Below are positions 1-7,903 of a stretch of 64,000 nt of DNA, in pieces; positions within the stretch are counted from its first letter, which is position 1; each line of letters starts with the position of its first letter. The notes beneath the pieces were generated by a model, which saw nothing but the letters and a program-made list of their open reading frames with translations, was not told where the DNA came from and searched no databases. Both the position numbers and the translations under genes were made by a program. The DNA is from Flavobacteriales bacterium (GTDB lineage Bacteria > Bacteroidota > Bacteroidia > JACJYZ01): the NCBI GenBank assembly GCA_020635855.1, contig JACJYZ010000002.1, positions 1,178,001-1,242,000 on the forward strand, given 5' to 3'.

Positions 1-2236
1 AATTTTGGGCTGTGGCTCCTGTTTGCGTGAAGTTGCGAAACATTAAATTACCAGCAGTGAATCCACCGCCTCCAATGGTGATTGTTTTTGTTGCCGCAAG
101 GGTGGCAGTTCCAGTATTTTGCCCAAATCTGACACCACCTCCACCGGGATTGTTTACAATAATATTTTCATTAAATACATCAGGATTTGTATATGCTAAT
201 GAGAGATAACCGCTCCCGCTTGTTGTAATAGTCGTAACTCCATTAAATGTATTTCCTCCGGTACAGTTGGTATTGGTTGCTCCTGTTTGTTCCAAAGTCG
301 CAGTTCCATTAAATGTGGTTCCATTGAGATACAACTGCGGAGCAGTAAAAGTTACGTTTCCGTTAAAAGTATTCCCGGTTTGGAGATATACTATAACTGT
401 GCCTGAAAAAGTGGTCATTGACTGGGCGGTTGCTCCAACTTGAGTAAAATTTCTGATGTATAAATTTCCTGATGAGAAACCGCTGCCTCCGATGCTGATG
501 GTTTTTGTATTTGCCAATGTGGCTGTTCCGGTACCTTGTCCGAAACGGATGCCTGTTGAAGCTCCCGTACTGTTTAAAATAATATTACCGTTAAATTGAG
601 TTCCGGTTACATCATTGTATGCGGGGTAAATCAAATTTGATCCAGTACTTGTAAAAGTTACATCGGCATTAAATAGATCTCTTGTTGTGTTTGAAAGATA
701 TATATACCCGCTTCCGCTGTTGGTAATGGTAGTGGTGCCATTAAAAGTATTATTACCAGCACTTGCGTTATTGGTCGCTCCACTTTTTTCAAGAGTGGCA
801 GTGCCATTAAAAGTGCATCCATTGAGGTAAAGCTGGGGGGAAGTAAAATTTACATTTCCATTGAATGTTGAGCCGGAACCAAGTTGAAGAATTGAAGTGC
901 CTGTTAGTATGAATGATTGTGCTGTCGCACCGGTTTGCGTAAAGTTTCTAAGTTCAAGTGTGCCGTTGGAAAATCCGCTTCCGCCAATAGAAATAGTTTT
1001 GCCCGCTGCAAGTGTTGACGTCCCTGTACTATTCCCTATTTCAACTGAGCCGCCGGCTGTGCTGTTCACAATGATGTTGCCATTAAATTGTGTGTTTACT
1101 CCATTCTGAACAGAAATTATTCTCCCCGTATTTGTAGCAGTAAAAGTAACATCGGCATTATAAATATCAGCTGTGGTGTTGGTTGATAAAAGATACCCCG
1201 TTCCACTATTAATAATTGTTGTAGTATTATTAAAAGTATTTCCTCCGATACCTGCATTGTCCGTTGCCCCATTCTTTTCGAGTGTGGTTATACTGTTAAA
1301 TGTAGTACCATTCAGGTATAGTTGAGGACTTGCAACAGTAACATCTCCATTAAATGTAGTTCCTGTTTGGAAATACAAAACAGCAGTACCTGTGAGGGTC
1401 AAAGCTTGTGAGGTAGCACCTGTTTGGGTAAAATTTCTTAAGCGCAAGGAACCTATTGTGAATCCAGTGCCTCCCACAGTAATGGTTTTTGTTGCAGCGA
1501 GCGTTGCTATCCCGCTTCCTTGCCCGAAATAGATCCCGGTTCCAGCGGTGCAGTTTACTACTATATTACCATTGAATTGTGTGCCGGTCGCATCGTTATA
1601 AGCCGGGTAGATTAAGCTGGTTCCAGTATTTGTAAAAGTTACATCGCCATTAAAAATATCGCGGGTAGTATTGGATAACCGTATCCATCCTGTGCCACTA
1701 TTGATAATGGTAGTGGCACCGTTAAATGTGTTGTTCCCAGTGCAGGTATTATTTGCAGCCCCGTTTTTTTCAATAGTTGTTATTCCATTAAAAGTGCTTC
1801 CATTTAAAAGTATAGTAGCACAATTAGCCGATACGTTTGCTCCAAAAGTTGTACCACCGAAAGACGCACTTGTCCCTGCCGGGGAGATTGTACCATTATT
1901 TACATTACCGCTTGTAAAGGTGGCAGTTCCGGTAATTGTTAAAATGAATGTATTTAGATCAAACGTTCCGGAACTCAACGTAAGATTGGTTATGGAACGA
2001 GTGGCATCAAGCACAGGAGAAAACCCTGATGAGGTAATGACAGCATCATCTGCTGCTAAAGGAAATCCTGTATTCGGTGTCCAGTTTAAGTTATCATTCC
2101 ACGCAGAAGAATTGCTTCCATTCCAAGTATATGTTGTTTGCCCAAAGGTATTCGGTATAATAAAACATAGATAGATAATGGCAAGTAGAATATATGTCAA
2201 ATAGGGGGATAATTTTGGTCTTGCCGTTACCATCAT
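1..2236 (-). CDS. Beta-strand-repeat surface adhesin, partial (N-terminal 745 codons)
   Basis: The minus strand is open from an ATG at 2236 to the window edge. The N-terminus (MMVTARPKL, then a hydrophobic stretch ending in NTFGQ) is a Sec signal peptide. The mature part begins TTYTWNGSNSSAWNDNLNW, a common start of Bacteroidota surface proteins, and then consists of short beta-strand repeats such as TFNGNVTF, ATKTITIGGSGF and LRNFTQTGAT. These are arranged in long tandem units of about 490 bp (about 163 residues); the anchor PQLYLNGTTFN recurs at roughly 321, 819 and 1308, with a diverged copy near 1800. It is rich in T, N, G and S and poor in Cys, which fits a secreted beta-helix adhesin. 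A C-terminal T9SS signal would be expected beyond the window edge but is not visible. An alternative in-frame ATG at 2320 would run through the poly-C tract. Base composition is AT-richer than the rest of the window. Confidence 0.85.
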   Translation of the reverse strand, partial: MMVTARPKLSPYLTYILLAIIYLCFIIPNTFGQTTYTWNGSNSSAWNDNLNWTPNTGFPLAADDAVITSSGFSPVLDATRSITNLTLSSGTFDLNTFILTITGTATFTSGNVNNGTISPAGTSASFGGTTFGANVSANCATILLNGSTFNGITTIEKNGAANNTCTGNNTFNGATTIINSGTGWIRLSNTTRDIFNGDVTFTNTGTSLIYPAYNDATGTQFNGNIVVNCTAGTGIYFGQGSGIATLAATKTITVGGTGFTIGSLRLRNFTQTGATSQALTLTGTAVLYFQTGTTFNGDVTVASPQLYLNGTTFNSITTLEKNGATDNAGIGGNTFNNTTTIINSGTGYLLSTNTTADIYNADVTFTATNTGRIISVQNGVNTQFNGNIIVNSTAGGSVEIGNSTGTSTLAAGKTISIGGSGFSNGTLELRNFTQTGATAQSFILTGTSILQLGSGSTFNGNVNFTSPQLYLNGCTFNGTATLEKSGATNNASAGNNTFNGTTTITNSGSGYIYLSNTTRDLFNADVTFTSTGSNLIYPAYNDVTGTQFNGNIILNSTGASTGIRFGQGTGTATLANTKTISIGGSGFSSGNLYIRNFTQVGATAQSMTTFSGTVIVYLQTGNTFNGNVTFTAPQLYLNGTTFNGTATLEQTGATNTNCTGGNTFNGVTTITTSGSGYLSLAYTNPDVFNENIIVNNPGGGGVRFGQNTGTATLAATKTITIGGGGFTAGNLMFRNFTQTGATAQN

Positions 2237-2264
2237 TATAGGGCTTCTTATGATTGAAAAATTC

Positions 2265-2278
2265 GGGGGGGGGGGGGG
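2265..2278. repeat. Homopolymer of 14 G (poly-C on the coding strand)
   Basis: Fourteen consecutive G on the plus strand lie between two in-frame ATGs (2320 and 2236) of the leftward adhesin gene. Read from the upstream ATG it encodes five prolines. Such tracts slip during replication, so length changes would switch the upstream start in or out of frame or change the leader. Assembly error in the homopolymer is possible. Confidence 0.9.
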
Positions 2279-2436
2279 TAAAAGGGTATTTATTGCTGAT
2301 AATGCAACACGTCTTATCATATTAGGTTTTAAGACTATTTTATACATCTAATGGGTGCTAAGTTATACTATTTTCCTCATACGTATAATAAGACAAAAAG
2401 TTGCTTTTGTTGATAAAAATCAAGATTTTGTTTTTG

Positions 2437-2444
2437 CAAAAATA
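2437..2444 (-). promoter_or_regulatory. Possible -7 element for the adhesin gene
   Basis: On the minus strand this reads TATTTTTG, matching the Bacteroidota -7 consensus TAnnTTTG, about 117 bp upstream of the ATG at 2320. I see no well-spaced TTG at -33, so the call is weak. It sits between the insertion sequence and the gene. Confidence 0.25.
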
Positions 2445-2543
2445 GCCTTGTTGAATAGAAAAAGTATGATATAAGTCAGTATTATTGTAAGCTCCCCTAA
2501 AAACAGGACAGTTTAGAAATGTAGTAAATTTAAACTGTCAAGT

Positions 2544-2810
2544 ATGAAAAAGAGCAAGTTTACCGCCCATCAAATTGTCAAGATCCTTCAGGAATATGAA
2601 GGAGGCAAAACGGCCGTTGAGGTATGTCGTGATCACGGCATCAGCCAGGCCACATTGTATAGCTGGAAGAAGAAATACGGAGGCATGGAAGCCAGTGACC
2701 TGAAGCGCTTGAAGGAGTTGGAAGAAGAGAATGCGAAGCTCAAGCGCATGTATGCAGAGTTGGCGCTGGATCACCAGATGGCCAAGGAGATCATCTCAAA
2801 AAAGCTTTAA
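2544..2810 (+). CDS. IS3-family OrfA (HTH transposase subunit)
   Basis: An 88-residue protein beginning MKKSKFTAHQIVKILQEYE. The first half is the helix-turn-helix of the transposase_8 family (motif VCRDHGISQATLYSWKKKYGG) that binds the element ends. The second half is a leucine-zipper-like coiled coil (LKRLKELEEENAKLKRMYAE) used for multimerisation. It ends in EIISKKL with the stop just after the slippery A AAA AAG, so most ribosomes make OrfA and a minority shift into orfB. The length is normal for the family. Confidence 0.93.
   Translation: MKKSKFTAHQIVKILQEYEGGKTAVEVCRDHGISQATLYSWKKKYGGMEASDLKRLKELEEENAKLKRMYAELALDHQMAKEIISKKL
2798..2804 (+). promoter_or_regulatory. Programmed -1 frameshift site A AAA AAG
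   Basis: The heptamer AAAAAAG is phased A AAA AAG with respect to orfA, two codons before its stop. orfB lies in the -1 frame. Continuing in that frame gives ALKPCQKRSIANEL, the usual N-terminus of IS3-family OrfB. This is the canonical signal for making the OrfAB transposase. Confidence 0.85.
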
Positions 2811-3667
2811 AGCCCTGCCAGAAGCGATCGATTGCCAATGAACTATCCTGTTACGGTATCAGCAGGGCGTGCCGTGTATTGCAGGTATCACGATCGGTGA
2901 TTTACTATGAATCGATCAAAGACGATAAGGTCATTGAAGACGCATTGCTAAGCAAAGCCGAAGCCCACCCCCGCGAGGGCTTTTGGAAGGCTTACGGGCG
3001 ACTTCGCCTGGAAGGTGAATCGTGGAATCACAAAAGGGTTTACAGGGTATACAAAAAGCTTGGACTGTCCATGCGCAGAAAAACAAAGAAGCGATTGCCG
3101 GCCAGAGTAAAACGTCGATTGGAAGTTCCCCGGGAGTTGAATCACACTTGGTCCATCGACTTCATGCAAGACCGTTTGGAGAACGGCCGTAAGGTGCGTT
3201 GCTTTAATGTCATTGATGATGCCAACCGGGAGATTCTGGATGTAGAGATTGATTACTCACTGAAGAGCAAAAGGGTTATATGGGTATTGAATCACCTGAT
3301 CAGGCGCAGAGAAAAGCCCAAGCGTATCAGAATGGATAACGGCCCGGAATTGGTTGCGCAGATTACTCAGCAATGGAGCGAGGCTCATCAGATTGAGTTC
3401 ATCTATATCCAGCCCGGCAAGCCCACGCAGAACGCTTATGTAGAACGGTTCAATGGCTCCTATCGCAGAGGAGTACTGGATGCGCACATCTTCGAGAACC
3501 TGGATCAACTCCGGGTCGCTTCCCAGATATGGCAAGAAGATTATAACCATCACCGGCCACACGATGGTCTCAAAGGTCTGCCACCGGTGATGTACGCAGA
3601 AAAATTCCTTCAAGGGGCTAGCCCCTTGAAGGAATCATCAGAAGAAGATGAAAGTTTGTTAGTTTAG
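2804..3667 (+). CDS. IS3-family OrfB (DDE transposase, made as OrfAB fusion)
   Basis: The catalytic half of the transposase, a retroviral-type integrase core. The first free ATG is at 2879 (262 residues), but the conserved reading starts at the frameshift site near 2804. An HTH_21-like region precedes the rve core. The acidic triad is visible as D in HTWSIDFM, D in RMDNGPEL and E in QNAYVERFNGSYR; the ending NHHRPHDGLKGLPP resembles the IS407-type subgroup. The stop is 27 bp from the right end, normal spacing. It is intact with no internal stops. Confidence 0.9.
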   Translation, partial: ALKPCQKRSIANELSCYGISRACRVLQVSRSVIYYESIKDDKVIEDALLSKAEAHPREGFWKAYGRLRLEGESWNHKRVYRVYKKLGLSMRRKTKKRLPARVKRRLEVPRELNHTWSIDFMQDRLENGRKVRCFNVIDDANREILDVEIDYSLKSKRVIWVLNHLIRRREKPKRIRMDNGPELVAQITQQWSEAHQIEFIYIQPGKPTQNAYVERFNGSYRRGVLDAHIFENLDQLRVASQIWQEDYNHHRPHDGLKGLPPVMYAEKFLQGASPLKESSEEDESLLV

Positions 3668-3694
3668 CGATGTCCTGAAAATGGGGAGCTTACA

Positions 3695-4713
3695 AAACCA
3701 CCTATACCGTTACCGCCACCAGCGGCGCCGGTTGCCAGGGTACCAAAAGCATCACCGTGAATGTGCTCACACCGCCGCAGGTAGATCTCGGTCCGGATGT
3801 GGTCATGTGCGACGGAGACCCCTATCCAACCCTGTACAACCACGCGCCCTACAACCCCGGTGGCATGGTGTCTTACAAGTGGTACCAGGGGGTCGGACAA
3901 GTTATCTCCACCAGCGGTTCTTTCACCCCGTCGGGTCCCGGTAGCTTCTGCCTGGAGATCACCGACATGAACACGGGCTGCAAAACCACTGACTGCATCA
4001 CGGTGTCCAAGAGCCCGTACCTCACCATGAACAAAAATTTCAATGTGTATCCTCCTTACTTCTATGCAGGGGGCAATACCTACAAAGTTCGGGTTACGTT
4101 TAACGAAGTGCTTTCGGGCATGGGAGAAGCCTGGTATATCTATGAGGTGGATGGTACGCCGGCCCACAATGTCATTGCAACGGTGCAAAGCAATCCATCG
4201 GGCTGGTGGCCTGAGTACAATGACGGAGATGGGGAGATCGACTTCTCCACCACCAATCCGTCGGTGGTGTTTCAAACCAACAAATATTACAAGATTAAAA
4301 GGGTGGTTTGGTCCAACGATGGCTGCTTGTTGCCAACAGAAGCATACCATATCGTGTACCAGGAACATTCCGGTAGTACAGGAGGTGGCGGCGCCACCGG
4401 AGGTGGTGCTTCCGGCGGTGGCATGGGTGCCGGTAAACAGGAAATTCAATTGAAGGATGTGGTGCTGTCGCCGGTTACCAGCTTGCAACTTTTCCCGAAC
4501 CCCACCAACGGATCGGTGAATGTGGCAGTGGATGGCGAAGTGAATACAGCCGTTCTCTAGGTATTCGACCTGACCGGCAAGGTGGTGTTTGAGCAATCGT
4601 ATGCGACGTTCACCCAAGATCAGATCGACCTCGGCGTGCAGCCAAAAGGCATCTACCTGGTGAAACTCACCACACCCCAGCAGGTGTTTATCCAAAAAGT
4701 TGTGAAGGAGTAA
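3695..4713 (+). pseudogene. 3' remnant of a T9SS cargo protein, interrupted by TAG
   Basis: The frame is open from the end of the insertion sequence and has no start of its own; the 5' part is missing. It encodes PKD/Ig-like segments (TYTVTATSGAGCQGTKS; CDGDPYPTLYNH; SGPGSFCLEITD), a Gly/Ser linker (STGGGGATGGGASGGGMG) and a type A T9SS sorting domain starting LQLFPNPTNGSVNV. TAG at 4558-4560 cuts the sorting domain after NTAVL. In the same frame the domain continues VFDLTGKVVFEQ and GIYLVKLTTP and ends KVVKE at 4711-4713. The stop fits a CAG-to-TAG change. Without the last third of the signal the product could not be exported by T9SS. It was probably a secreted or cell-surface protein of a gliding-type bacterium. 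Confidence 0.85.
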
Positions 4714-4732
4714 TCAGGCTTCGTTCGTATGC

Positions 4733-4767
4733 AAAAAAGGCCGTCCGTTTCGGGCGGCCTTTTTTTA
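4733..4767. terminator. Bidirectional intrinsic terminator
   Basis: The stem GGCCGTCCG/CGGGCGGCC (nine pairs with one wobble, loop TTT) is preceded by six A and followed by eight T. It serves the rightward remnant and possibly the leftward wbqC transcript. Confidence 0.85.
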
Positions 4768-4769
4768 GG

Positions 4770-4885
4770 ATGTTAGATGCTAGATATTAGACATCAGATG
4801 CTAGACTTCAGACACCAGACCCTACACACCTTCCGCTTTCGGGTTTGGAACAGATTCTCAATTCCTAATTCCTAATCCCTAATTA
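4770..4885 (-). repeat. Composite intergenic repeat (TAGATG words plus TAATTCC heptamers)
   Basis: The first part repeats words such as TTAGATGCTAGA, TTAGACATCAGATG and TAGAC. It is followed after about 40 bp by heptamers TAATTCC (4860-4885). The same two parts occur in the same order, inverted, at 20875-20942. The heptamers run into the end of wbqC and supply its stop codon. Confidence 0.7.
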
Positions 4886-5510
4886 GTAATTGGTCTCCCG
4901 TCCTCGGTCCCACATGAAACAGCATATCCAATATGCTCAGTCCGGCAATATAGCCATGTGTTCCGCTGAACACCTGCGGGTAGGGCGTATGTGCCAGCGG
5001 TTCCAGCACCAGTCCGCGGCTTGCGCCCTTGGGGTGGATGCGGCGCAGGTCACGCACATCGGCAGGGTATTCGGGGATGTAGCTTTCGGTGGTATGTACC
5101 GGTGTATTGATCTCCAGCAGCCGGAGGCATAGGGTAAGCAAAGCCTGGTTCCAGGGAAAGAGGAAGTCTTCATCTTGCATGAACACGGGTAGCAGCTGGT
5201 CTTCGTAGTATTCGAAGAACGGACTGGTACGATAGGCGGTTTGGATGGACTTCCATAACATCTTGCGCCAGTCGTAGGAGTTGTCAAGCCGGATCTCACT
5301 CACCGGCGTGTGCTCTCCCTTGCCATGGCTCACAGGGATGGTCAGCCGAAGGATGCCGTTGGCACCGTAGATGTAGCAACGGTTGCGGTATGATTGCTTC
5401 ACGTAGTGTTCGTGCGCTTCGATGAGCACCTCTCTTGCACGTGCGATTTCGGCAAAGTATGCCGCCGGTGGAAAGAAGGCGGTGGAAAGAACCAGTTGAT
5501 CGGAAGGCAT
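4872..5510 (-). CDS. WbqC-like family protein
   Basis: A 212-residue protein of the WbqC family (PF08889). Members are found in polysaccharide gene clusters and beside lepB in Bacteroidota; the biochemical role is unknown, and a part in glycan or aminotransferase-linked chemistry is only inferred. Typical landmarks are LSTAFFPPAAYFAEI near the start, YVKQSYRNRCYI around residue 40, the glycine-rich VSHGKGEH stretch, and SIQTAYRTSPFFEYY. The start is one base after the lepB stop, so the two are translationally coupled. The last residues (LLIRD) and the TAG are encoded by the intergenic heptamer repeat, so the native C-terminus may have been replaced. Confidence 0.85.
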   Translation of the reverse strand: MPSDQLVLSTAFFPPAAYFAEIARAREVLIEAHEHYVKQSYRNRCYIYGANGILRLTIPVSHGKGEHTPVSEIRLDNSYDWRKMLWKSIQTAYRTSPFFEYYEDQLLPVFMQDEDFLFPWNQALLTLCLRLLEINTPVHTTESYIPEYPADVRDLRRIHPKGASRGLVLEPLAHTPYPQVFSGTHGYIAGLSILDMLFHVGPRTGDQLLIRD

Positions 5511-5511
5511 G

Positions 5512-7053
5512 TCAGGCTGCGTCGTTGGCTTTCTTCTCCTTCTTTTTCCGGTAGATGTTGGTGCCGGCGGAGATCAGCACAACAATCACCAGGAAGTGGA
5601 TGAAGTACGACCGGGACAAATCACCGCTGTTGATGAAGGTGAACAGCCTTCTGTAACGGATCTTATGCAGCCAGTTGGCATGCTGATCCAGCGACATCCA
5701 GATGAACACCGCCTTGCCCACGATGTGGTCTTCCGGAACAAAGCCCCAGTAGCGGGAGTCGGCCGAGTTGTGGCGGTTGTCACCCATCATGAAGTAGTAG
5801 TTCATCGCAAAGGTGTACTTGTCGGTGGCTTTGCCGTCAATGAGAATGTCGTTGCCGGATACGGCCACGGTATGCCCTTCGTATACGGTGATCAGCCGGT
5901 GGTAAATGGCCAGGTTTTCCTTATTGATGGAAATGGTGACGCCTTTTTGCGGGATCACGAGCGGCCCGTAATTATCCACATTCCACGGATACATGGGTGA
6001 GGGAGGGAACCCCGACTCGAACTTGCCCTTGGGCTTGCAACGAACCTTGATGTCTTCCACGCCGGGTAGTTCCTTCAGTTTGTTCATCGACTCCTGCGTG
6101 AGCGGGTAGATGAAGTGGTTGTAATTACGCGGGTCACCGGCTTCGGATACATAGCCGCCCTCGTCGGCCGAAATGCCCATGTCGTAAAGTTGCCGGTCGT
6201 TGAAGATGGTTTGCTTGTTTGTGGCGATGTCATACGTGAACTGCGCATGGGGTGGCGTCTCTGCTTTCTTGCTGTTGATGTACACCTGGCGGTTGTCGAT
6301 GAACAGGGTGTCACCCGGAATGGCGATGCAGCGCTTGATGAAGTTCTCGCGCTTGTCCACCGGCCGGAAATCTTCCATCGGATAATTGAACACCACGATG
6401 TCATTGTTTTTGATCTTCTCGTATCCTGGCAGCCGCAGGTAAGGGATCGGACTCCAGTCTACATACGCCCGGATGCTGCTGAACGGGAAGCTGTGGTGGG
6501 CAAAGGGAAAAGCGATGGGTGTGTTGGGCACACGCGGCCCGTAGTTGACTTTGCTCACGAAGAGGAAGTCGCCCACCATCAGCGTCTTCTCCATGGAAGA
6601 AGAAGGAATTGTAAATGCTTCGAAGCCGAAGGTGCGGATGATGGTTGCTGCGATCACGGCGAAGATGATGGCATCCCTCCATTCGGTGGAAGCGGAGCGT
6701 TGCCCCTCGGATTGCGAAGGGGGGCCGAGGAATTTATCTTCTTTGGAAAAGCCGATCTTGGGCAGCATGTAAAAGGGCAGCAGCACGGCCACCATTTGTT
6801 CGCTTAATTTCTTTCGGCCGAAGGCGTTCATCAGGTCCACGATCATCACCGCCAACATGATGATGCCTACAACGGGTAATGCCAGGATGATGAGCCACCA
6901 CCAGGGGCGTTTGAGGATCTTCAGCCAGGTGTAGTAGTTGAGCAATGGAACAAAGGCGATCCATCCGGGCTTACCGGCTTTTTCAAAGATCTTCCATAAT
7001 CCGGCATGGATGGCAACCAGTATCAGGATCCAAATGATTCCTTCAGATGACAT
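5512..7053 (-). CDS. lepB: Signal peptidase I with N-terminal DUF5684-like region
   Basis: It removes Sec and Tat signal peptides at the cytoplasmic membrane (S26 serine protease with Ser-Lys dyad). At 513 residues it is much longer than the E. coli type core because of an N-terminal membrane region (residues 1-110, several hydrophobic helices, GWIAFVPLLNYYTWL) resembling DUF5684. The catalytic core starts near residue 125: the nucleophile Ser about 153 in FTIPSSSMEKTL, the general base Lys about 240 in FIKRCIAIPGDTL, and the C-terminal box MMGDNRHNSADSRYWG. A last transmembrane segment (FIHFLVIVVLISAGTNIY) precedes a basic tail. It is the second last gene of the leftward par-dap-lep group. 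Confidence 0.95.
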   Translation of the reverse strand: MSSEGIIWILILVAIHAGLWKIFEKAGKPGWIAFVPLLNYYTWLKILKRPWWWLIILALPVVGIIMLAVMIVDLMNAFGRKKLSEQMVAVLLPFYMLPKIGFSKEDKFLGPPSQSEGQRSASTEWRDAIIFAVIAATIIRTFGFEAFTIPSSSMEKTLMVGDFLFVSKVNYGPRVPNTPIAFPFAHHSFPFSSIRAYVDWSPIPYLRLPGYEKIKNNDIVVFNYPMEDFRPVDKRENFIKRCIAIPGDTLFIDNRQVYINSKKAETPPHAQFTYDIATNKQTIFNDRQLYDMGISADEGGYVSEAGDPRNYNHFIYPLTQESMNKLKELPGVEDIKVRCKPKGKFESGFPPSPMYPWNVDNYGPLVIPQKGVTISINKENLAIYHRLITVYEGHTVAVSGNDILIDGKATDKYTFAMNYYFMMGDNRHNSADSRYWGFVPEDHIVGKAVFIWMSLDQHANWLHKIRYRRLFTFINSGDLSRSYFIHFLVIVVLISAGTNIYRKKKEKKANDAA

Positions 7054-7117
7054 ATCGTATGGTATTTTGGTGTACGGACGCGCCTGGTCCGACGTATATT
7101 GTTTCTTGTTCGGTTAT

Positions 7118-7843
7118 TCAAGCATTTTTTAACAGGTCGGGCATGTTGAAAACGCCTTGTCGTCCTTTCAGCCACTCGGCGGCGATGACCGCACCAAGGG
7201 CAAATCCCTGGCGACCTTTTGCTGTGTGTTTGATTTCGATGTCGTCGATGGGGGATTCCCAGCGGATGGTATGCGTTCCCGGCACCTCTGCAGTGCGAAG
7301 GGCTGCGATCTGCAGCTGTTCGGCTTTGTAGGGCAGGGAAGGGGCCAGGCACCATGCCGATTTCCGGTCGACGTTTTCCAGGATACCTTCGGCCAGGGTG
7401 ATGGCTGTGCCGCTGGGTGCATCCGCTTTGTGGATGTGGTGGATCTCTTCCATCGTCACATCGTAGCTCGTATGCGGGTTCATCAGTTCGGCCAGCTTCC
7501 TGTTCACCTGGAAGAAGATGTTCACCCCGATGCTGAAGTTCGAGGCGTAAAACAAGCTACCGCCTTTGTCTTGATAAGCTTTTGATATTTCAGGCAGATG
7601 ATCCATCCACCCGGTGGTGCCCACCACCACAGGTACACCCGCATCCAGGCAGGCCATGATGTTGGGAACGGCGGTTCCGGGTGTGGTGAATTCAATGGCC
7701 ACGTCCGCTTTTTTGAATGCTTCGCTTTTCAGGTCGTTCAGGTTGTCCTTGTCTATTGTTACCGGCACCTGGTGGCCGCGCTCAAGGGCGATGTCACGGA
7801 TGATGCGTCCCATTTTTCCCAAACCGATGATGGCAATGTTCAT
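7118..7843 (-). CDS. dapB: 4-hydroxy-tetrahydrodipicolinate reductase
   Basis: It reduces 4-hydroxy-tetrahydrodipicolinate with NAD(P)H in the diaminopimelate and lysine pathway in the cytoplasm. The N-terminal Rossmann loop is IIGLGKMGR (residues 5-13). The signature EEIHHIHKADAPSGTA (about 132-147) carries the catalytic His and Lys and the substrate-binding loop. Length 241 fits the short form common in Bacteroidota, which lacks some surface loops of the E. coli enzyme. It lies 64 bp upstream of lepB and 60 bp downstream of the DUF5683 gene, within one leftward cluster. Confidence 0.95.
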   Translation of the reverse strand: MNIAIIGLGKMGRIIRDIALERGHQVPVTIDKDNLNDLKSEAFKKADVAIEFTTPGTAVPNIMACLDAGVPVVVGTTGWMDHLPEISKAYQDKGGSLFYASNFSIGVNIFFQVNRKLAELMNPHTSYDVTMEEIHHIHKADAPSGTAITLAEGILENVDRKSAWCLAPSLPYKAEQLQIAALRTAEVPGTHTIRWESPIDDIEIKHTAKGRQGFALGAVIAAEWLKGRQGVFNMPDLLKNA

Positions 7844-7903
7844 GTGATACTAACTTACGCTTGAGGGTGATGAATATTTTGAAGGTTCAAAGAAAAGAAA
7901 AAA

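Larger units (their letters stand above)
2486..3694 (+). mobile_element. IS3-family insertion sequence (complete)
   Basis: The element is bounded by imperfect terminal inverted repeats. The left end reads TGTAAGCTCCCC, then an AT-rich spacer, then CAGGACA; the right end read inward gives the same 12 bases, a spacer and CAGGACA. The outer dinucleotides are TG and CA, as in IS3 elements. Inside are overlapping orfA and orfB in the -1 relationship with an A6G slippery heptamer. The flanking triplets (TAT on the left, AAA on the right) do not form an obvious target duplication. Both orfs look intact, so the element may still be active. Confidence 0.92.

Noticed and set aside
12..2174. Three rightward readings inside the adhesin region
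   Set aside because: They are opposite-strand images of the repeat protein; they repeat the same word pattern as the gene and lack starts and signals of their own.
4558..4560. TAG as a recoded sense codon
   Set aside because: Other genes in the window end in TAG at their expected ends (for example the serine hydrolase), and the gene is already truncated, so a nonsense mutation is simpler.
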